A program made the translations under genes and the position numbers. Of a DNA stretch of 64,000 nucleotides, positions 33,021 through 45,189 are shown one piece after another. Position 1 is the stretch's first letter. Every line of letters begins with the position of its first letter. The stretch is from Polytrichum commune (taxonomy: Eukaryota; Streptophyta; Polytrichopsida; Polytrichales; Polytrichaceae): the NCBI GenBank assembly GCA_950295325.1, contig OX485804.1:24178001-24242000 (forward strand). The letters are read 5' to 3'. The notes below the pieces were generated by a model that did not search any database, was not told where the DNA came from, and worked only from the letters and a program-made list of their open reading frames with translations.

Positions 33021-34429
33021 TTGGGATCAAAACCATGGGGAGATGACTATCAGAATTTTAGAAAACTACGTGAGATAAAAATTAGGGTCAATTTAATTCG
33101 TAAAATTTGTAATCTAGTTAGATCTACCATAGCATTGGAAATATGTCCCCTACATGATTATATGTAAAATAAGGTGATGGATAATTTCTTCATTTTAATA
33201 ATAAATAATAAAAATTAGGGTCATAGACATAGGATCCTCCTAAAAGTGTGTAGTAGGATCAATACCATTATTATGGATTTGACTACTTGAATGAAGAAGT
33301 GTGTGATAATTGTCCAAATTTGAATTAAATGCATTCCTACGGAGGGAACTGTAGTGGAATATTTTGGATGAAAGAATGCGTTGGTGCTCTTTGATGGCCG
33401 TTAGGTTTTGCAACAACGTTGAACATGTGGGACTTCAGTGAATGCTTAGAACCTGATAACCTCCGCTGTCACCCTCACCTGCTTCTTGTGATAGGTTTTG
33501 GTTTATTCACAACATCAATCCTCGATCATCAAGCTCACGTTTTTTTCCTGATCATTTTCTAGGGTTTTTTCATACATATTGATGATGCAGAATGGCCACT
33601 TCCTTTGCAATGTATGCTGCGTGTATTTGGTTTAGGGTTTAGCTTTCATAGTTCGTCTCTTCTTTGTTGGTTTTGTGATTACGAGTTATTTTTGGGGTTT
33701 TGGATACCATCTTGCAAGGTCTAAATTTAGGGTTATAATTTGACATGGAAATAAAGAAGATCAAGGTGTATACACTCACTGATGAAGGAGTATCTCCAAA
33801 GTGTATTGGAACTAGAAGGGGGAGGATGGAGAATCTTTTTTCTTGTATTTGAATGCAACCTTGCTTTTTTGGAATAAGTAGTTGTGAAAAATTTCATGTC
33901 TTGTCACAACTGATTGTATTTCTTATTTTGTTCTATCCGTGTTTACATCTTATCTATTTCAGCTTGTATATTTTGTTACCTCCATGTTTATTGGTAACCC
34001 ATTAATTAATATCTAAGTGCTATTGGTTGTGTTTTGAATGGTACTTGGAATAATTTAGGATTGGTATTACTAATTGAAACCAAATGAATGATAATTTGAA
34101 TGGTATAATATATATTTTGCTCTTTATAGTCGGTTTCGCAATGCTATAGTATTCCGTCCATTATTTGGTACTTGTACGATTTATTAAAACAATTATACCA
34201 AAGCCTCTCTAAAAATTTACAAATAAATATATGGTGCTCAAAATTACATCAAAGTAGCTTTAAATCTACAAATAGGGAGTGGAAAAATATTGAGAGGTGC
34301 ATAAATATCCCCTTATTAAATACCCCATTATCGCATGTGGTTACGAAATGTAAGGGGGTGTGATCGCCCCGAGATAAAAACATGGTTTCTTTGAATACAT
34401 TTGCAGATGGACTTAAATTTCAACTTCAC
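33021..34429. other. No gene recognised; possible transcribed leader near 33,500
   Basis: The part around 33,460-33,720 has CT-rich stretches and several TTTAGGGTTT runs, a composition often seen in plant 5' regions, but no coding exon can be anchored. Confidence 0.35.
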
Positions 34430-34740
34430 AAACTCCTGATTGTGGATTTGTTATTACTAATTGTAGATTTTGTAGATTTCATGACCTTAAATATTTTGAA
34501 GTTGGATTTTCCTTCACAATCTTTGAATCCATTATCCACTTGACGGCATCATCAAAAAACTTTGTAGAAACACCATTAATTTACTATAACTTTATCATAT
34601 TTTAAACAAATTTTAAACAATTTCTTGCTAAATATCACCTACTTGCACACCACTTGCACTGTCTTTTAAAATACATAAATTTTTCTTGAATTTTTTTTGG
34701 TCATCATAAATTGGTTGGCAATGTAGATCAACATTTTTTT
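34430..34740 (+). repeat. Dispersed repeat R1, copy 2
   Basis: It aligns with 39,745-40,030 in direct orientation and with 21,836-22,055 inverted. It directly precedes segment d', and the 40-kb copy is also followed by text resembling the start of segment d. Confidence 0.6.
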
Positions 34741-35249
34741 AAAATGTCTATGGCTTTTTTAATCTTCATAAACCTTAAAGTTAGTGTATAGTTTTAAAAC
34801 ACTGTCACTTAACACTAGGCAAAAATCGGGGGGTGTCCACTTTGATGTGCTTGCACCTTGATAATGTGGATTAAAAATGAAAGAGGCCCACACGGATTCT
34901 TATTAAGAAAATTAGTGTGAGTTCTAGAGAAACAATGTGGCGGCTTGTACGAATAGGACTACTATTTAGTGTGGCTCCCTTCATGCAAGTAAATTAGTTT
35001 TCTAGACTACCCTATAATATGTCTAGTGCTACTACTGAAGAAATAAAAGCCAGGTTTCACAAGTCGGACAAGTATAAATTTATGTGTCACTGATCACAAA
35101 ATGTACTAAGGGCCAGGGTAAGGCGAATGTGACCCGTTCAGAGACTTGTTCCATCTCTGACAACTTTGCCGCGTAGAGTGTGATAAGATTGCATGGTAAG
35201 ACAAGATTAAAAGCGGATGGCCTGCCCGTGCATGGTGCTCCGGTTCCCC

Positions 35250-35540
35250 TCCTGTTAATTCGCTATAGTGTCCCGGGAGGATTTTTGGCATAATCGCTGA
35301 AAATCCCAGTGTTTCCAAGTCCCATCGGTTACATGTTGTGATCTTTTGGGTTTTCTTTATCAAATTGAGGTATACTCCATAGACATCTCTATAAGCATCG
35401 GTAATTTTCCTAAAGTCTTGAACTTCAACCAGTTATTTCTCAAACTTCACCGGATCGCCTGTAACTAGGGGTCGGTTCTCCCCATTAATCGATTCGCTAG
35501 CTGAGTGCTGGCCCTACGAGCCTGGCTGGAGCCCATAAAT
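35250..35540 (+). promoter_or_regulatory. Promoter region with TATA box (35,534-35,540), copy 2
   Basis: Same upstream boxes and ATAAATA as at 6,151. From 35,445 to 35,984 there are three mismatches and no gaps relative to unit A. This is the most conserved part of the whole duplication. Confidence 0.5.
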
Positions 35541-36668
35541 ACCAGCTCCCTCCTTCGTTCATTTCATTCTCTCATCGTCATTCCCACAAGTGTCATCAGC
35601 AGCCGCCCCGCCATAGTTCACAACCTCCGCTCCCCCTCGTTTTGGTTATGGTCCCGCAACGTCCCAAATCCCTGGTCGTAAGGAGAGACAGCCTACAGTT
35701 CCAAGCTGTGTTTCCTTCCCAGACACGCTCTCTGGATCAGCCTGGATCTCCAGCCCGCCTCCGTGCCTGCCTCCGGTAGACTCACTCACTTGCACGAGAT
35801 CACTACTGTAGTTTCAGCCAACTTGTTGTGGTCCCTGATGCTCATATTTTATGTATAACATCCGTTGGTGAAGTCGCTCTTGTTGGGCTCTTCGAGTCTT
35901 CTGCTTTACCTGCTTATGTATGTAGTTGGAAGTAGAAGCTGAACCTCCTCAAATTACATATATGACCTTGAATACATTCGTAACTTTCTGTGTTCCATTT
36001 GCTAGCTGCTGGTTTTTGTGTGAAGCTTGCTTGATGGAGGGTTGAGTTTATAGCAAACATTCAGATTTGGGAGGGCAGGGTGAGGGCGAGATCCGAAACA
36101 CCACATTTGTCCAGCTTGTTGTGTACACATTGACCATTGTGAGGATCTGAACAAAGGCGTCAATGTAAAGGAGCACTCTCTAGTCCCTAATTTAGAGTCT
36201 ACTAGCCTGTCTCCAGTTAATTGGGTACCCCTTTGCTTTGGGGGCTTGCCACTTGTAATTGGTTGGATCTGTTGAATACTGGTCATAACCATCACGTGGT
36301 TTAACTGATTGATGTTGGTAACTGGTGAGCAGGAGAGCCGTGGCTAGCAGTAACACATGGAGTCCAGTGCGGCAACCAACATGACAGAGTATGTTGGTGC
36401 CATGAGAGCCCATGCAAGGTGCAACTCTCAGTGTTGCATCAGATTTGAAGAGTCCGAGGGTCTTTCCCTCAGATGTTTCTTATCGACATATTGCTGTAAG
36501 TCGTCCCCCTATTTCCAGCGAGTCTTGTTTGTCTCATCAGTTCTCGTAAATTCCGCTTTACTCTAACAATGACCATAATCTAAGTTCCAAGTTCCAACTG
36601 GTCCATTCTTCTACCACATAATAACACATGCAAGCCTTGAGTTGAAGAAAGTGACTCGCAGTTAGTGT

Positions 36669-36798
36669 AACTACCAGCATGTATGGCATGTGGTACAAGT
36701 CTCCATCATTGAAAATTTACCAAATTTACCAAAGTGATAAGTTGGGACAACTTTCAGTGTTGGAGGATTTGTGCCCCAGGACATATACGCTGGTAGTT
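36669..36798 (+). ncRNA. Long hairpin H1'
   Basis: Counterpart of H1, with the same AACTACCAGC and GCTGGTAGTT ends. A small insertion in the loop side (AAATTTACCAAATTTACC) distinguishes it from copy A. Confidence 0.45.
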
Positions 36799-36898
36799 TA
36801 TGGTAACCAGGCTTGCAAAGACAAACTCTATAATGTCCAACTGGTCCAGGTTTACAACATAATGAGCAACTATGCAAGCCTTCAGTTGAGTAACTAAA

Positions 36899-37062
36899 CT
36901 TGCAACGTTGTCACTACCAGCTCATATTTTTGCCCTGTGCGTATATGCCGGCTTGGAAAATTTTATCTAAATTTACCGAAATGGTACATTTGGACAAATT
37001 TCTTCAAGTCAGGCTTATACGCAGAGGACACAATATGATACTGGTAGTGAACCGTTGCAAAG
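36899..37062 (+). ncRNA. Long hairpin H2'
   Basis: Counterpart of H2. The loop text reads TACCGAAATGGTA, so the closing pair is changed from A's perfect TACCG/CGGTA. The rest of the stem is retained. Only one such hairpin exists here against two in unit A. Confidence 0.5.
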
Positions 37063-37366
37063 GCAAAATCTATTTCTAGGTGGTTGAGCTTGATCACATG
37101 TGACATAATGAGTAGGTATCCAAGCCTTGAGTTCAAACTTATCTAGTACACTAAATATTGTGTTTAGTGTCGCTTGCTATTTGAAGTTACAAAATGGAAT
37201 ACCTTCTTAATGTGATTCTTTAGTAAGTTAATATGTTAATGTTCTATAATGTCCAACCAACCAGTTTGACTTTTGTTGGCAAATAATGAAATATAGAGTA
37301 AATAGTTATAGCATTGTGTAATTCGAAATAATTAACGACACCAGGTACAAATATATTGCAGACTTG

Positions 37367-37495
37367 TTACTACCAGTTCCTATTTTGCCCCTGTGCATTC
37401 AAACCATGGCCGAAGAAAGTTATCTGTAGTCTTAAATTTATACAAGTTTTTCCCTGTCAGATTCGTACACAGAGCGCATAATATGCTGGTAGTGC
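37367..37495 (+). ncRNA. Long hairpin H4'
   Basis: TTACTACCAGTTCCTATTTT pairs with AATATGCTGGTAGT. Its left arm is better preserved than that of H4 in unit A. Confidence 0.4.
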
Positions 37496-37573
37496 CAAAA
37501 CCCTGCAAAGACAAAATTCATTCTAAGTGGTCTGGCTTTACCACATGATGAGCAAGACTTATGCAAGCCTTGA

Positions 37574-37715
37574 GTAACTAACAGGTCATGTTTTTGTTCT
37601 GCATCCACAAGCCTGACTCGAGAAAAGTCATCTAGATTTACCAATTCTAAAAGTAGTTTTAGGCAGCCTTTTTAAGATCAGGTTTCTACGGAGAGGGCAC
37701 AATTTGCTGGTAGTG
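37574..37715 (+). ncRNA. Hairpin H5' (left arm damaged)
   Basis: The right arm keeps ATTTGCTGGTAGTG, but the left arm has lost the CTACCAG box, reading GTAACTAACAGGTCATG. Confidence 0.35.
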
Positions 37716-38539
37716 AATGAGTGGAAAATGTCATCTAATTAAGACACTTACATCATAATTTTGTATTTACCTAATTAATACCTAGAGGTCATTAAACATT
37801 TAACTAACTTGCAAGCTGCCTGCTTTCCAACAGATTCTTAAATCTCCAGGTTGTTCATTGAGATTTCATGAGCCCATGACGAGCCAATTTTTTTGAGAAC
37901 ACATTGTTACAACTTTGACATGATCAGGAATGCAATCTTGTGCAGGAATTCTAGAGTCATCTATGTCATATTAGTAGACGATATCATGGGGTTCTTAGAA
38001 CTAAGTCGGACTAAGCTTGAACTCCAAAGCAGGAACTAACCCCACGCTTGTATGATCCATGTAGGCTTCAGACAGCCCACGAGTGACACCCTCTCACTCA
38101 AGGATAAATGGTGCATGCAATACTAGAGTTGAATCTGCAATGGCTGTGAATTTGACCTTCCTCTTGCTCAGATGATCCAAGTTCGAACGGATATTACAGA
38201 AGGCATTTACTATGCGGATGATATAGTGTAGTATATGAGGCGCGACCAAGTTGGAGCATTCAGGTCTCTGTCTAGACGCCTAAATAACATGAGAATGGGT
38301 TTACGTGACACCATTGTCCTTTTTGCCGGCCGGTATTTTAGAATATTACCTTCTTGATCTAAGCAGTTACATTTGGCGATAGGGTTCACAAGATTTCAAG
38401 GGTTCAATCCAATGCTGGAAGCCCTATTTATCCAAATCTTGGTTAAACCTAGTTGTGGGTGTGGTTCAGTGGAGAGCGTCTGTAAGTGGTCCTTGATTTG
38501 GGATTTTGAGGACTGAAGCCCAACTCGAGATCACTAGAT

Positions 38540-38775
38540 ATCATATACAGATGTGTCATTTTTGAACTATAAGTCCATGGCACACTAGCTATTATAGAAA
38601 TCATGTGCTATTTTTGAACTATAAGATGGCACACTGGCATCATGTGCTGTTCTTGAACTATAGGATAGAGCACAATATTTATAATGGAGATGTGCTGTTT
38701 TTGAACTATAGGACATGGCATACTACGTATTATAGATATGTGCCGTTTTTCAACTAGTATAGGACATGGCACACT
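38540..38775. repeat. Short tandem repeat, unit B copy (5 units)
   Basis: Same family as 9,740-9,925, with one extra unit containing GCTATTTTTGAACTATAAGA. Confidence 0.7.
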
Positions 38776-39268
38776 ACCTATTGAATATGATGTGAGGAGT
38801 TATTATGAATAATATATGGTAAATGTTTCTAAGTTGATGCAAATAGTTTCTTTTCGTATATTTGAACACTTCAATGTACAAGATGTGAGCACTCACTTTC
38901 CTTCCTCAAACTTCTCAATTCTGAACATCACTACTCATGTCAAGTTTCAATGAAGGTAATAGTCAATTCTAATAATGGTAGACTTAGATGTAATAGTCAA
39001 TAGATGTAATATCCATTGGGATCCAACTCCGTTAGAATTTCAAGTAGATAGTTTATCAAGTAACACAGGTGGAGTGCACATTTGACAAGTTGATAAAATT
39101 GTCACAATAATGTACATACAAGAGGCATAAAATAAAATCGGTTGTCAAGAAAATTAGTGGCCCTAAATCGTGGTCAAGCATTTCCAAGTGTTTCCATGCA
39201 TAAAAGAGGAGAACCCACAGTGGATGGTGGGTTAGAAAGTGATGATTAGACAAGGATTAGTGTAACTC

Positions 39269-39744
39269 AAAGGTTGCTGGACTATGCACATACTGGTATG
39301 AAAGCAAAAATATTATCTTAGAGTGTGCTATGAGATGATCTGGATAAATGATCCTAGGAGTGACAATGTCTCTTGCACAAATAAAGGGAAAAGAGATTGC
39401 AAGTTGAGGTGAAAAGAGATGAAATCAATCATACAAAACAAAGTGATTGTGTTTTCCCCCACAACAGTTTCCCACTTATTCATTGCATCCCAGTGATGGA
39501 CTCAAATTTGCCAAGCTGAATTCTGTTGTATAGGCCTGTCAAATGCCAAGATTGGGGTAGTCATGTATATATGTAATTACATTATGGTCAATCACCTCAA
39601 AGTAGTAGTAAAGTATTGTTAAAATTGGATTTATTTCATGGCGACCTTTATTTTTTTGTTAGTTACCCAAATATAAATATCAACATGAAATCTCAAAAAA
39701 TTATCATTAAAAGTGATGTTCAAAAGGTAATGATGAAATTTGGT
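39269..39744. other. No gene recognised
   Basis: Short unique stretch between segment d' and repeat R1. No open frame with family features. Confidence 0.4.
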
Positions 39745-40090
39745 TTTGGATGTAGATTTCATGACCTTAAATCTGTTGAAGTTGGGTTTTTTGAATATTC
39801 CTTGAATTTATCATAAACTTGAGAGCATCATTACAAAATTTTGTACAAAACATCAATTTAATGTAAATTTAGAATATTTTTAAAATTTATACAATTACTT
39901 TTTCAATATCACCTACTTGCACACCACTTGCCCCTTCTTCTAAACTATGTAGTTTTTTTTTGGAAAAAAAAGTGTCAACATAAATTACTTGACTTTGTAG
40001 ATCAATGGGTTTTTATAATGTATATGATTTTTCCCTCAAAAAATTCAAAGCGAAGTATATAGTTTTGAATCACTTTCAGTCAAACCCATG
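39745..40090 (+). repeat. Dispersed repeat R1 plus diverged start of segment d
   Basis: 39,745-40,000 matches R1. The following text to 40,090 (AAAAATTCAAAG, TATATAGTTTTGAATCACTT) is a diverged relative of the first 80 bp of segment d (5,390) and d'. Confidence 0.55.
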
Positions 40091-40380
40091 CAAGGTACTA
40101 GAGATGTCCACTTCACTATGCTTGCATCTTAAATATCTTAAATTTTTTGCACAATTTTGGTTTAAAGTATTGATGTTAGTTCCCTATGAGGATTGCAATC
40201 CATCAAGTTTATTCTCACAAGTGGTTACATATTAGCACAAAAATAACTTGAGAGAGATTTGAATTATTACATTTGTATGGTCTCCATTAAGTTCCCTTCT
40301 AACATTCTTACTTCATGCTTAAATATGAAAATCTCCTACATCAAACAACCATTAACAATATGGAAATTGCATAATGAAAG

Positions 40381-40893
40381 CCCGGGTACGCAACTCCCGT
40401 ATTATATGGTCCTGATTATAATCACTTATAATGCGTTTTAGTCCAATATTGAGTGATATAATTTGTTTTAATGTAGGAAACCCTTGTAGCCCTTCTAACA
40501 AGGAATCCAAAAATGTAATTATATATAGGAAATGAATATATTTTGAAGCATATAATTGCATTAAAAACCTAATTTTATATATATATATATATTAATACAT
40601 GTACCATAGGTCAAACTACCCAACTTTTTGGACTTTTTAATAAAATTTTAACATTGTGAATGAATTATAATTTTAATGGGAGGCAACTATTCGTGGCTTA
40701 TAATTTTAATGGGAGGCTTAATAAATATACAACCCAACTTTTTTTTTCATCTCATTTTATTTAATTTGGTCTTCACCCAACTTTTTGATCATTTTAATTT
40801 GATATAATTTGATGTAATTTTTACAAAAGCCGTCCTCTAAGCCGTTTTAAGTACGATGCCCCCTGCGTATAATATGGGAGTTGCTTACTCGGG
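40381..40893. mobile_element. MITE with 8-bp target duplication AATGAAAG
   Basis: The ends are inverted: CCCGGGTACGCAACTCCC at the left and the inverse of CCCGAGTAAGCAACTCCC at the right, with pairing continuing through RTATTATA. AATGAAAG lies at 40,373-40,380 and 40,894-40,901. The 513-bp AT-rich interior codes for nothing. The 8-bp duplication suggests hAT, but the ends do not start with the usual CAGGG or TAGGG, so a short-duplication MULE is an alternative. Confidence 0.8.
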
Positions 40894-41105
40894 AATGAAA
40901 GCCCTTTATGTCATATACACATACATTGACATATAAAACATGAGAACTCACACAATTTTTAACCCAATTAACTCCAAGAAAATTGAAATATGCATCGGGA
41001 AATAAAGGGAGAACATGATAGGGAACATAGTGAGATTGGATAACTTTGGGTTCAAAACATTTTCAAATTAATTTCTTTTCCACATATGAAAAAATGGTTT
41101 GTTTA

Positions 41106-41195
41106 TTAGCCCAAGCACCCTCTTTGGGGTGCTCGGCAGGAATCCCGAAGCCTTGGGTACAAGCTCCCACCAAGTTGATAAATTATATCCAAGAA
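41106..41195 (+). repeat. tRNA-like (SINE-type) repeat, copy 1
   Basis: AGCCCAAGCACCCTCTTTGG and GAAGCCTTGGGTACAAGCTC align with 41,571-41,665 over about 75 bp and have the spacing of Pol III A and B boxes. The B box is weak. No tail or target duplication is assigned. Confidence 0.35.
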
Positions 41196-41570
41196 CCCAT
41201 GACAATTTAGGGCCACTTTACACACATTTCAAAAGCCATGACCATGACAATCTAAGGGCCCTTGAAAATCACTTGAAGGCCATACCAAAGGAAATGGAAT
41301 CCAATTTTGCAAATGATGGGCCCTCCAATTTAGTTTGAAGTGAAAATGAGCCATGTCGAGGGGCTACAACATATTCTATGAAACTATATGTAACTACATA
41401 TAAACTTCTATACACCATATAATCTATGTAACTTGTTACATTTTCAGTTCATGGAGTTTCATCTATCAAGGCCCAAGCCTTTTCATATAGTGACAAACAT
41501 TAGTTTGGCCACACATTCTTTTTGGTTATGTGGACTTTTGGCAAGCTCCAAGTTTCCGACATGGGACAAA

Positions 41571-41665
41571 GTGGCCTTGGTGGTCTAGCCTAAGCTCCTT
41601 CTTTAGCAGTGACCAATGAAAATCCCAAGGTCTTGAGTTCAAGTCCGCACCAACTAGGCAACATA
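41571..41665 (+). repeat. tRNA-like (SINE-type) repeat, copy 2
   Basis: TGGTCTAGCCTAAGCTCC resembles an A box, and GGTCTTGAGTTCAAGTCC resembles a B box, about 40 bp apart. No cloverleaf can be completed, so it is not a tRNA gene. AT-rich sequence follows. Confidence 0.4.
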
Positions 41666-42111
41666 ATATAATTAATAACAAATATGACAATTTAATCGAT
41701 TGCCATTGCCCTTGGTTTTGTGTGAAAACAACCTTTTATGATGGACATGTTACAATATCCAATGGACGTGCAAGCATTATCCACTTGTTATCATGTAGAA
41801 GGTCATATGAATTTTCCGTCCATTCAAATTTCCTTGGTCCCTCAACCCTCAAGGTCAAATGTAAAGCAAACTTGGAGTGTCTCCAACTTCTTGACCAAGC
41901 ACAAAATATGAATATCTTGAGTCTCAGGCCCTCTAGCTCTAATGTAAAGCAACGCTTATTTGACAAGAACAACTTAAGTGTATCATCTTCTAGAATTGCC
42001 GTCCGACTCTGTTACATGTAAGTTAACTTCGAATTTTGCATTGGTAGATTTGCATGGTACTTTGATCGAAGTGGGACAACTGCGTAGGACTGGTATGCTA
42101 GTAGTGTTCCA

Positions 42112-42357
42112 GGCCGGGGATTCGTGGCACTCAAGTAAAATCATCCGTGCGGATGAAAAAAACACAGGAATCATCTAAATGGCTATTTTTGGGCAATTTT
42201 ATTCCGGAAATAGAGTCAAAGGCCCCGAATTAGTCTAGTGACATCACATTCGAATGAATCGGCCCTCAACCCCATAGGGGGGATTTTTTTATTGGAGCCA
42301 CTTCATCCACGATATCTTGGATGGATGATTTTACTTGAGTGCCACGAATCCCCAGCC
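42112..42357. mobile_element. Mutator-like MITE, 246 bp, 9-bp target duplication
   Basis: The left end starts GGCCGGGGATTCGTGGCACT. The right end is its inverse with one change in the first 35 bp (through CAAGTAAAATCATCC). AGTGTTCCA occurs at both 42,103-42,111 and 42,358-42,366. Long terminal repeats plus a perfect 9-bp duplication indicate a non-autonomous MULE. A diverged relative is at 49,051. Confidence 0.92.
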
Positions 42358-42366
42358 AGTGTTCCA

Positions 42367-43090
42367 TGCATCATCACATTACTTTATGAGACAAGTGCTT
42401 TAGATAGATAGTACATACAAGGTAGACTTTACGGTTAAATGTGTCCAGTAACAGGAAGAGGCTGGGTAACTAAAAATCATGTGGAACGAGTATATAATCA
42501 GTTGAAAGGAGAGCCAGCAATGGGCCTTCTCCTTCTCCCTGTTTTGATCCTCGTCACCTCCGGAGACTTGGCTTTGGCTCTTCGGAGCTGCCTGCCACTT
42601 GTTCTTCGCCTTTAGAGTTCTATACTCTTCTCGAGGTGCATTATCTCATGTGTTTTATACTAGAAACCACAAAGATAGTCCAGTTCGAGAAGAAAATGGA
42701 ATTTCTAAGTTGATGATCTGTAGCAGGTAGCCACGGGAGCTGTTAATGCTGATGAGCTCCAAGGTGAGCATCCTGTACTACTACAAGATGGTGGTTCTAT
42801 CGAACACTTGGTTCGAACAGGGATGATAACCCTGTCAATTGGGCCAGGTCCTTTTCGCTTGGTGTTGGAGCCATTTAGTCATCAGCTGGATTGAGGTTTA
42901 TAGTGTCCTTGTGTTCCCACTTTGGTAGCTAGCTTCCTATCTGATTCGGTAGTGCAACCTTCGAAAGTTGTGAATCTGCCTCCTTTAGGGCCTATAACAG
43001 ATTCAAGCTGTGTCGGCTGGATTCAAACTCAAGTAGAGCTCGTTCGTTGTAACTAGCGGTCAAACAGGGGAAACCCTAAACGCTAAGGTC
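42367..43090 (+). other. Possible promoter region; no coding exon anchored
   Basis: TATATAA at 42,489-42,496 is followed by a CT-rich stretch (CTTCTCCTTCTCCCTG) resembling a plant start region. Open frames downstream are short. A gene may exist, but I cannot support exons. Confidence 0.3.
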
Positions 43091-43565
43091 TGGATGGGGT
43101 CGATGGAGGTGGACCTGCAGATTAGTTGAAGGAAGAATTTAAATAGGTATGATGAGAAGAAAGGTCATGTCCTAGAGAAGAATACTAATATTTTTTCATG
43201 TCTCCTGGTGGTAAGACTGCATTGGCAGATTCCCAATTAACAGAACATTTTATTGATTGGTAGTCTGCCAATGTGATTTTGCAGCCAGTAGATTACGTGG
43301 GAACCTGTAAGTATATATCCTTTCCTGGGAAAATGCCTTCGTTGCTCTTCTTGAAGATGATCCTAATAAGCTCGAAGTTTCCAAAGCTCAGGGAGTGCAC
43401 CGATGGTCAACTTCGATGTAGAGAAGTGTCGCAAGATTGCATTGGAAGACTCCCAATGAATGAACATTTTATTGATTGGGGGTTTTCCAACATTGTGCTG
43501 ATCATCTTGCGGCCAATACATCACGTGGATAAATCTCGGAAAGAAGAATCTCGGAAGAAGTTCAC
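43091..43565 (+). repeat. Two tandem hairpin-bearing units, about 218-bp period
   Basis: Two copies of GCATTGG-AGA-TCCCAAT...ACATTTTATTGATTGG occur at 43,221-43,274 and 43,439-43,497. Each folds: CATTGGCAGATTCCCAAT pairs with ATTGGTAGTCTGCCAATG in the first, and TTGGAAGACTCCCAAT with ATTGGGGGTTTTCCAA in the second. A third, broken unit is at 45,408-45,720. The preceding GATGGAGGTGGACCTGC block recurs at 45,413 and 45,971. Confidence 0.6.
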
Positions 43566-45189
43566 ATCCAGAGGATGTGTCATGTGCGCATGTGATCTGT
43601 AGCTTTCAATGTAATGGTGCACTCAAGTGAACTCAAATCTTGATGGGTAATTAGTTGTGGATGAAACTTGGCATGTTTAAATATTAAGTACAGTAGATGT
43701 GTTTGCCATCTGAATTACTTTCCAGCTTGACACTTCAGGTATTCTACATTTGTGGTGCTCACTTTCCGTCAACTCATACTAACCAAATCTCCATGCAGGT
43801 GGAGGACGAGCATCAATACTCAACAGGAATTTGGAGACTGATCGAATCCTCATGATTTGCTGTTGACACAACCCTGCGTCAACACCAGATCATGAGGATC
43901 CCGCAGCCGTGCGCCTGCGCCACGCTGGCCATGGGCCCGTCATCCGTTGTCACCTCAGGATTCCAGGGGCACTGGATGAGAACTGAGCCAATCTTTTGCT
44001 TCCATTTGACTCATGCCGCTAGTTTGTTCTCTTTTTACTCATTCGATTTTTTAGTTTTTCTTTCTTCGAGCCTCTCTCAGAGTCAATCCAGAGACTTGCA
44101 TATTCATTTGAAACTGAGAGAGACTAGATGGAAGGAAATACTATCAAATCGAGTGAGTATAAAGAGAACAATCAGGCAGCATGAGTCTCTGGATTGAACA
44201 TCTTGGGTTTTCATCACCGATATCTTCAGAAGTATTGTTTTTATTTGTTTTAAAAAAAAAAATCGAGAGCACCGTGTAATTGGGAGAATATTTCTTTTCA
44301 TTGTTGACTTAATTCATAATCTGTTGGTATGGATAGTATTGGTACCCGGTGATACTGCAAAATTGGAATCATGGAAGTTGCATCTGTCTCTTACAGAATA
44401 TCTGGATGGGATCCATATTGTCAATGTTTTCTCCCCATCTCAGGTGGAGTAATCTCTTTGCAATTTGATGGTGACCCTAGGATCGTACACTCCCCAAGGG
44501 TTAATCCGGTGCAAGTTTGTGATTCTCTACAACTTCTCAGCCTACCGACCTTCACCAAATTTCAAGAAATCCACATGCTGAAGCTGTGGGTTTGAGGCTC
44601 GATTTCTGGAGAATATTCATCCCACATGTCTCATACAAGGCACGTTGTTCATTACAGATGACAGACATCTTTGTTGATCTTCAAAGATGTTCGGCCCAAT
44701 GAGCAGCCATGTTACTAGTCTGAAGGGCTGGGCACTTGGTCCACCTTCCCTGCCATGTAGCTGTTTTTGGCCATTGGAGAGGTACGACATCCGGACGAGC
44801 GGTTGTATAGCATACCAAAAAAGTGGCTACAGCCAAGGCAAGCCACCACGCAAGCTGCAGAATGCAGTAAAAACGCAGACTGTGTTTTACTCCACCACAA
44901 TAAATACACTGCCTCTTTAAATCCAATGGTAATAAAATTACCAAAGATTTTGACAGTGGCTTTAAGTTTTAGTTTTTTACTGTTTCACTCCAGGTCCTTC
45001 AAGGGCCGCCCAGGCTGTGGAAGCCCAGCCCTTGAGGCCCTCTTTCTCCATGTACTCACCTATAAGATGAGATGTCTGAGTGCTATATGTTGAAATCATT
45101 TTATTTTGGTGTATGTCATAATTTCTGGTCAATTGTAATATGTTTACATTGAGGGACCTGTGTGATTACCTGCTCATGTCTGTAAACTG
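43566..45189. other. No gene anchored; small inverted element at 44,093-44,197
   Basis: Open frames such as 43,892-44,197 and 44,681-44,944 lack domains or splice support. At 44,093-44,197 the ends TCAATCCAGAGACT and AGTCTCTGGATTGA are perfect inverses. The left neighbour (44,010-44,092) is a further inverted copy of the interior, and a related piece is at 52,050-52,145. Confidence 0.4.

Larger units (their letters stand above)
34760..39268 (+). repeat. Unit B, segment d' (copy of 5,390-10,418)
   Basis: The full-length counterpart of segment d, with promoter, leader and hairpin array. Compared with A it lacks the 413-bp tandem unit and the poly(A) retroposon, and has an extra unit in the short tandem repeat. 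Similarity ends at the GTGTAACTC text at 39,268. Confidence 0.85.

Noticed and set aside
5390-39268. The two 5-kb segments d and d' as LTRs of one giant retrotransposon
   Set aside because: Neither has TG...CA ends with a 5-bp duplication. The interval lacks gag, protease, integrase or reverse transcriptase, and segments a, b and c are duplicated in parallel, which fits segmental duplication.
42740-42790. Hammerhead ribozyme core (CTGATGAG at about 42,750)
   Set aside because: The required CGAAA after stem II and a matching cleavage-site stem are absent.
42815-42835. tRNA B box (GGTTCGAAC)
   Set aside because: No A box at the right distance upstream and no cloverleaf can be formed.
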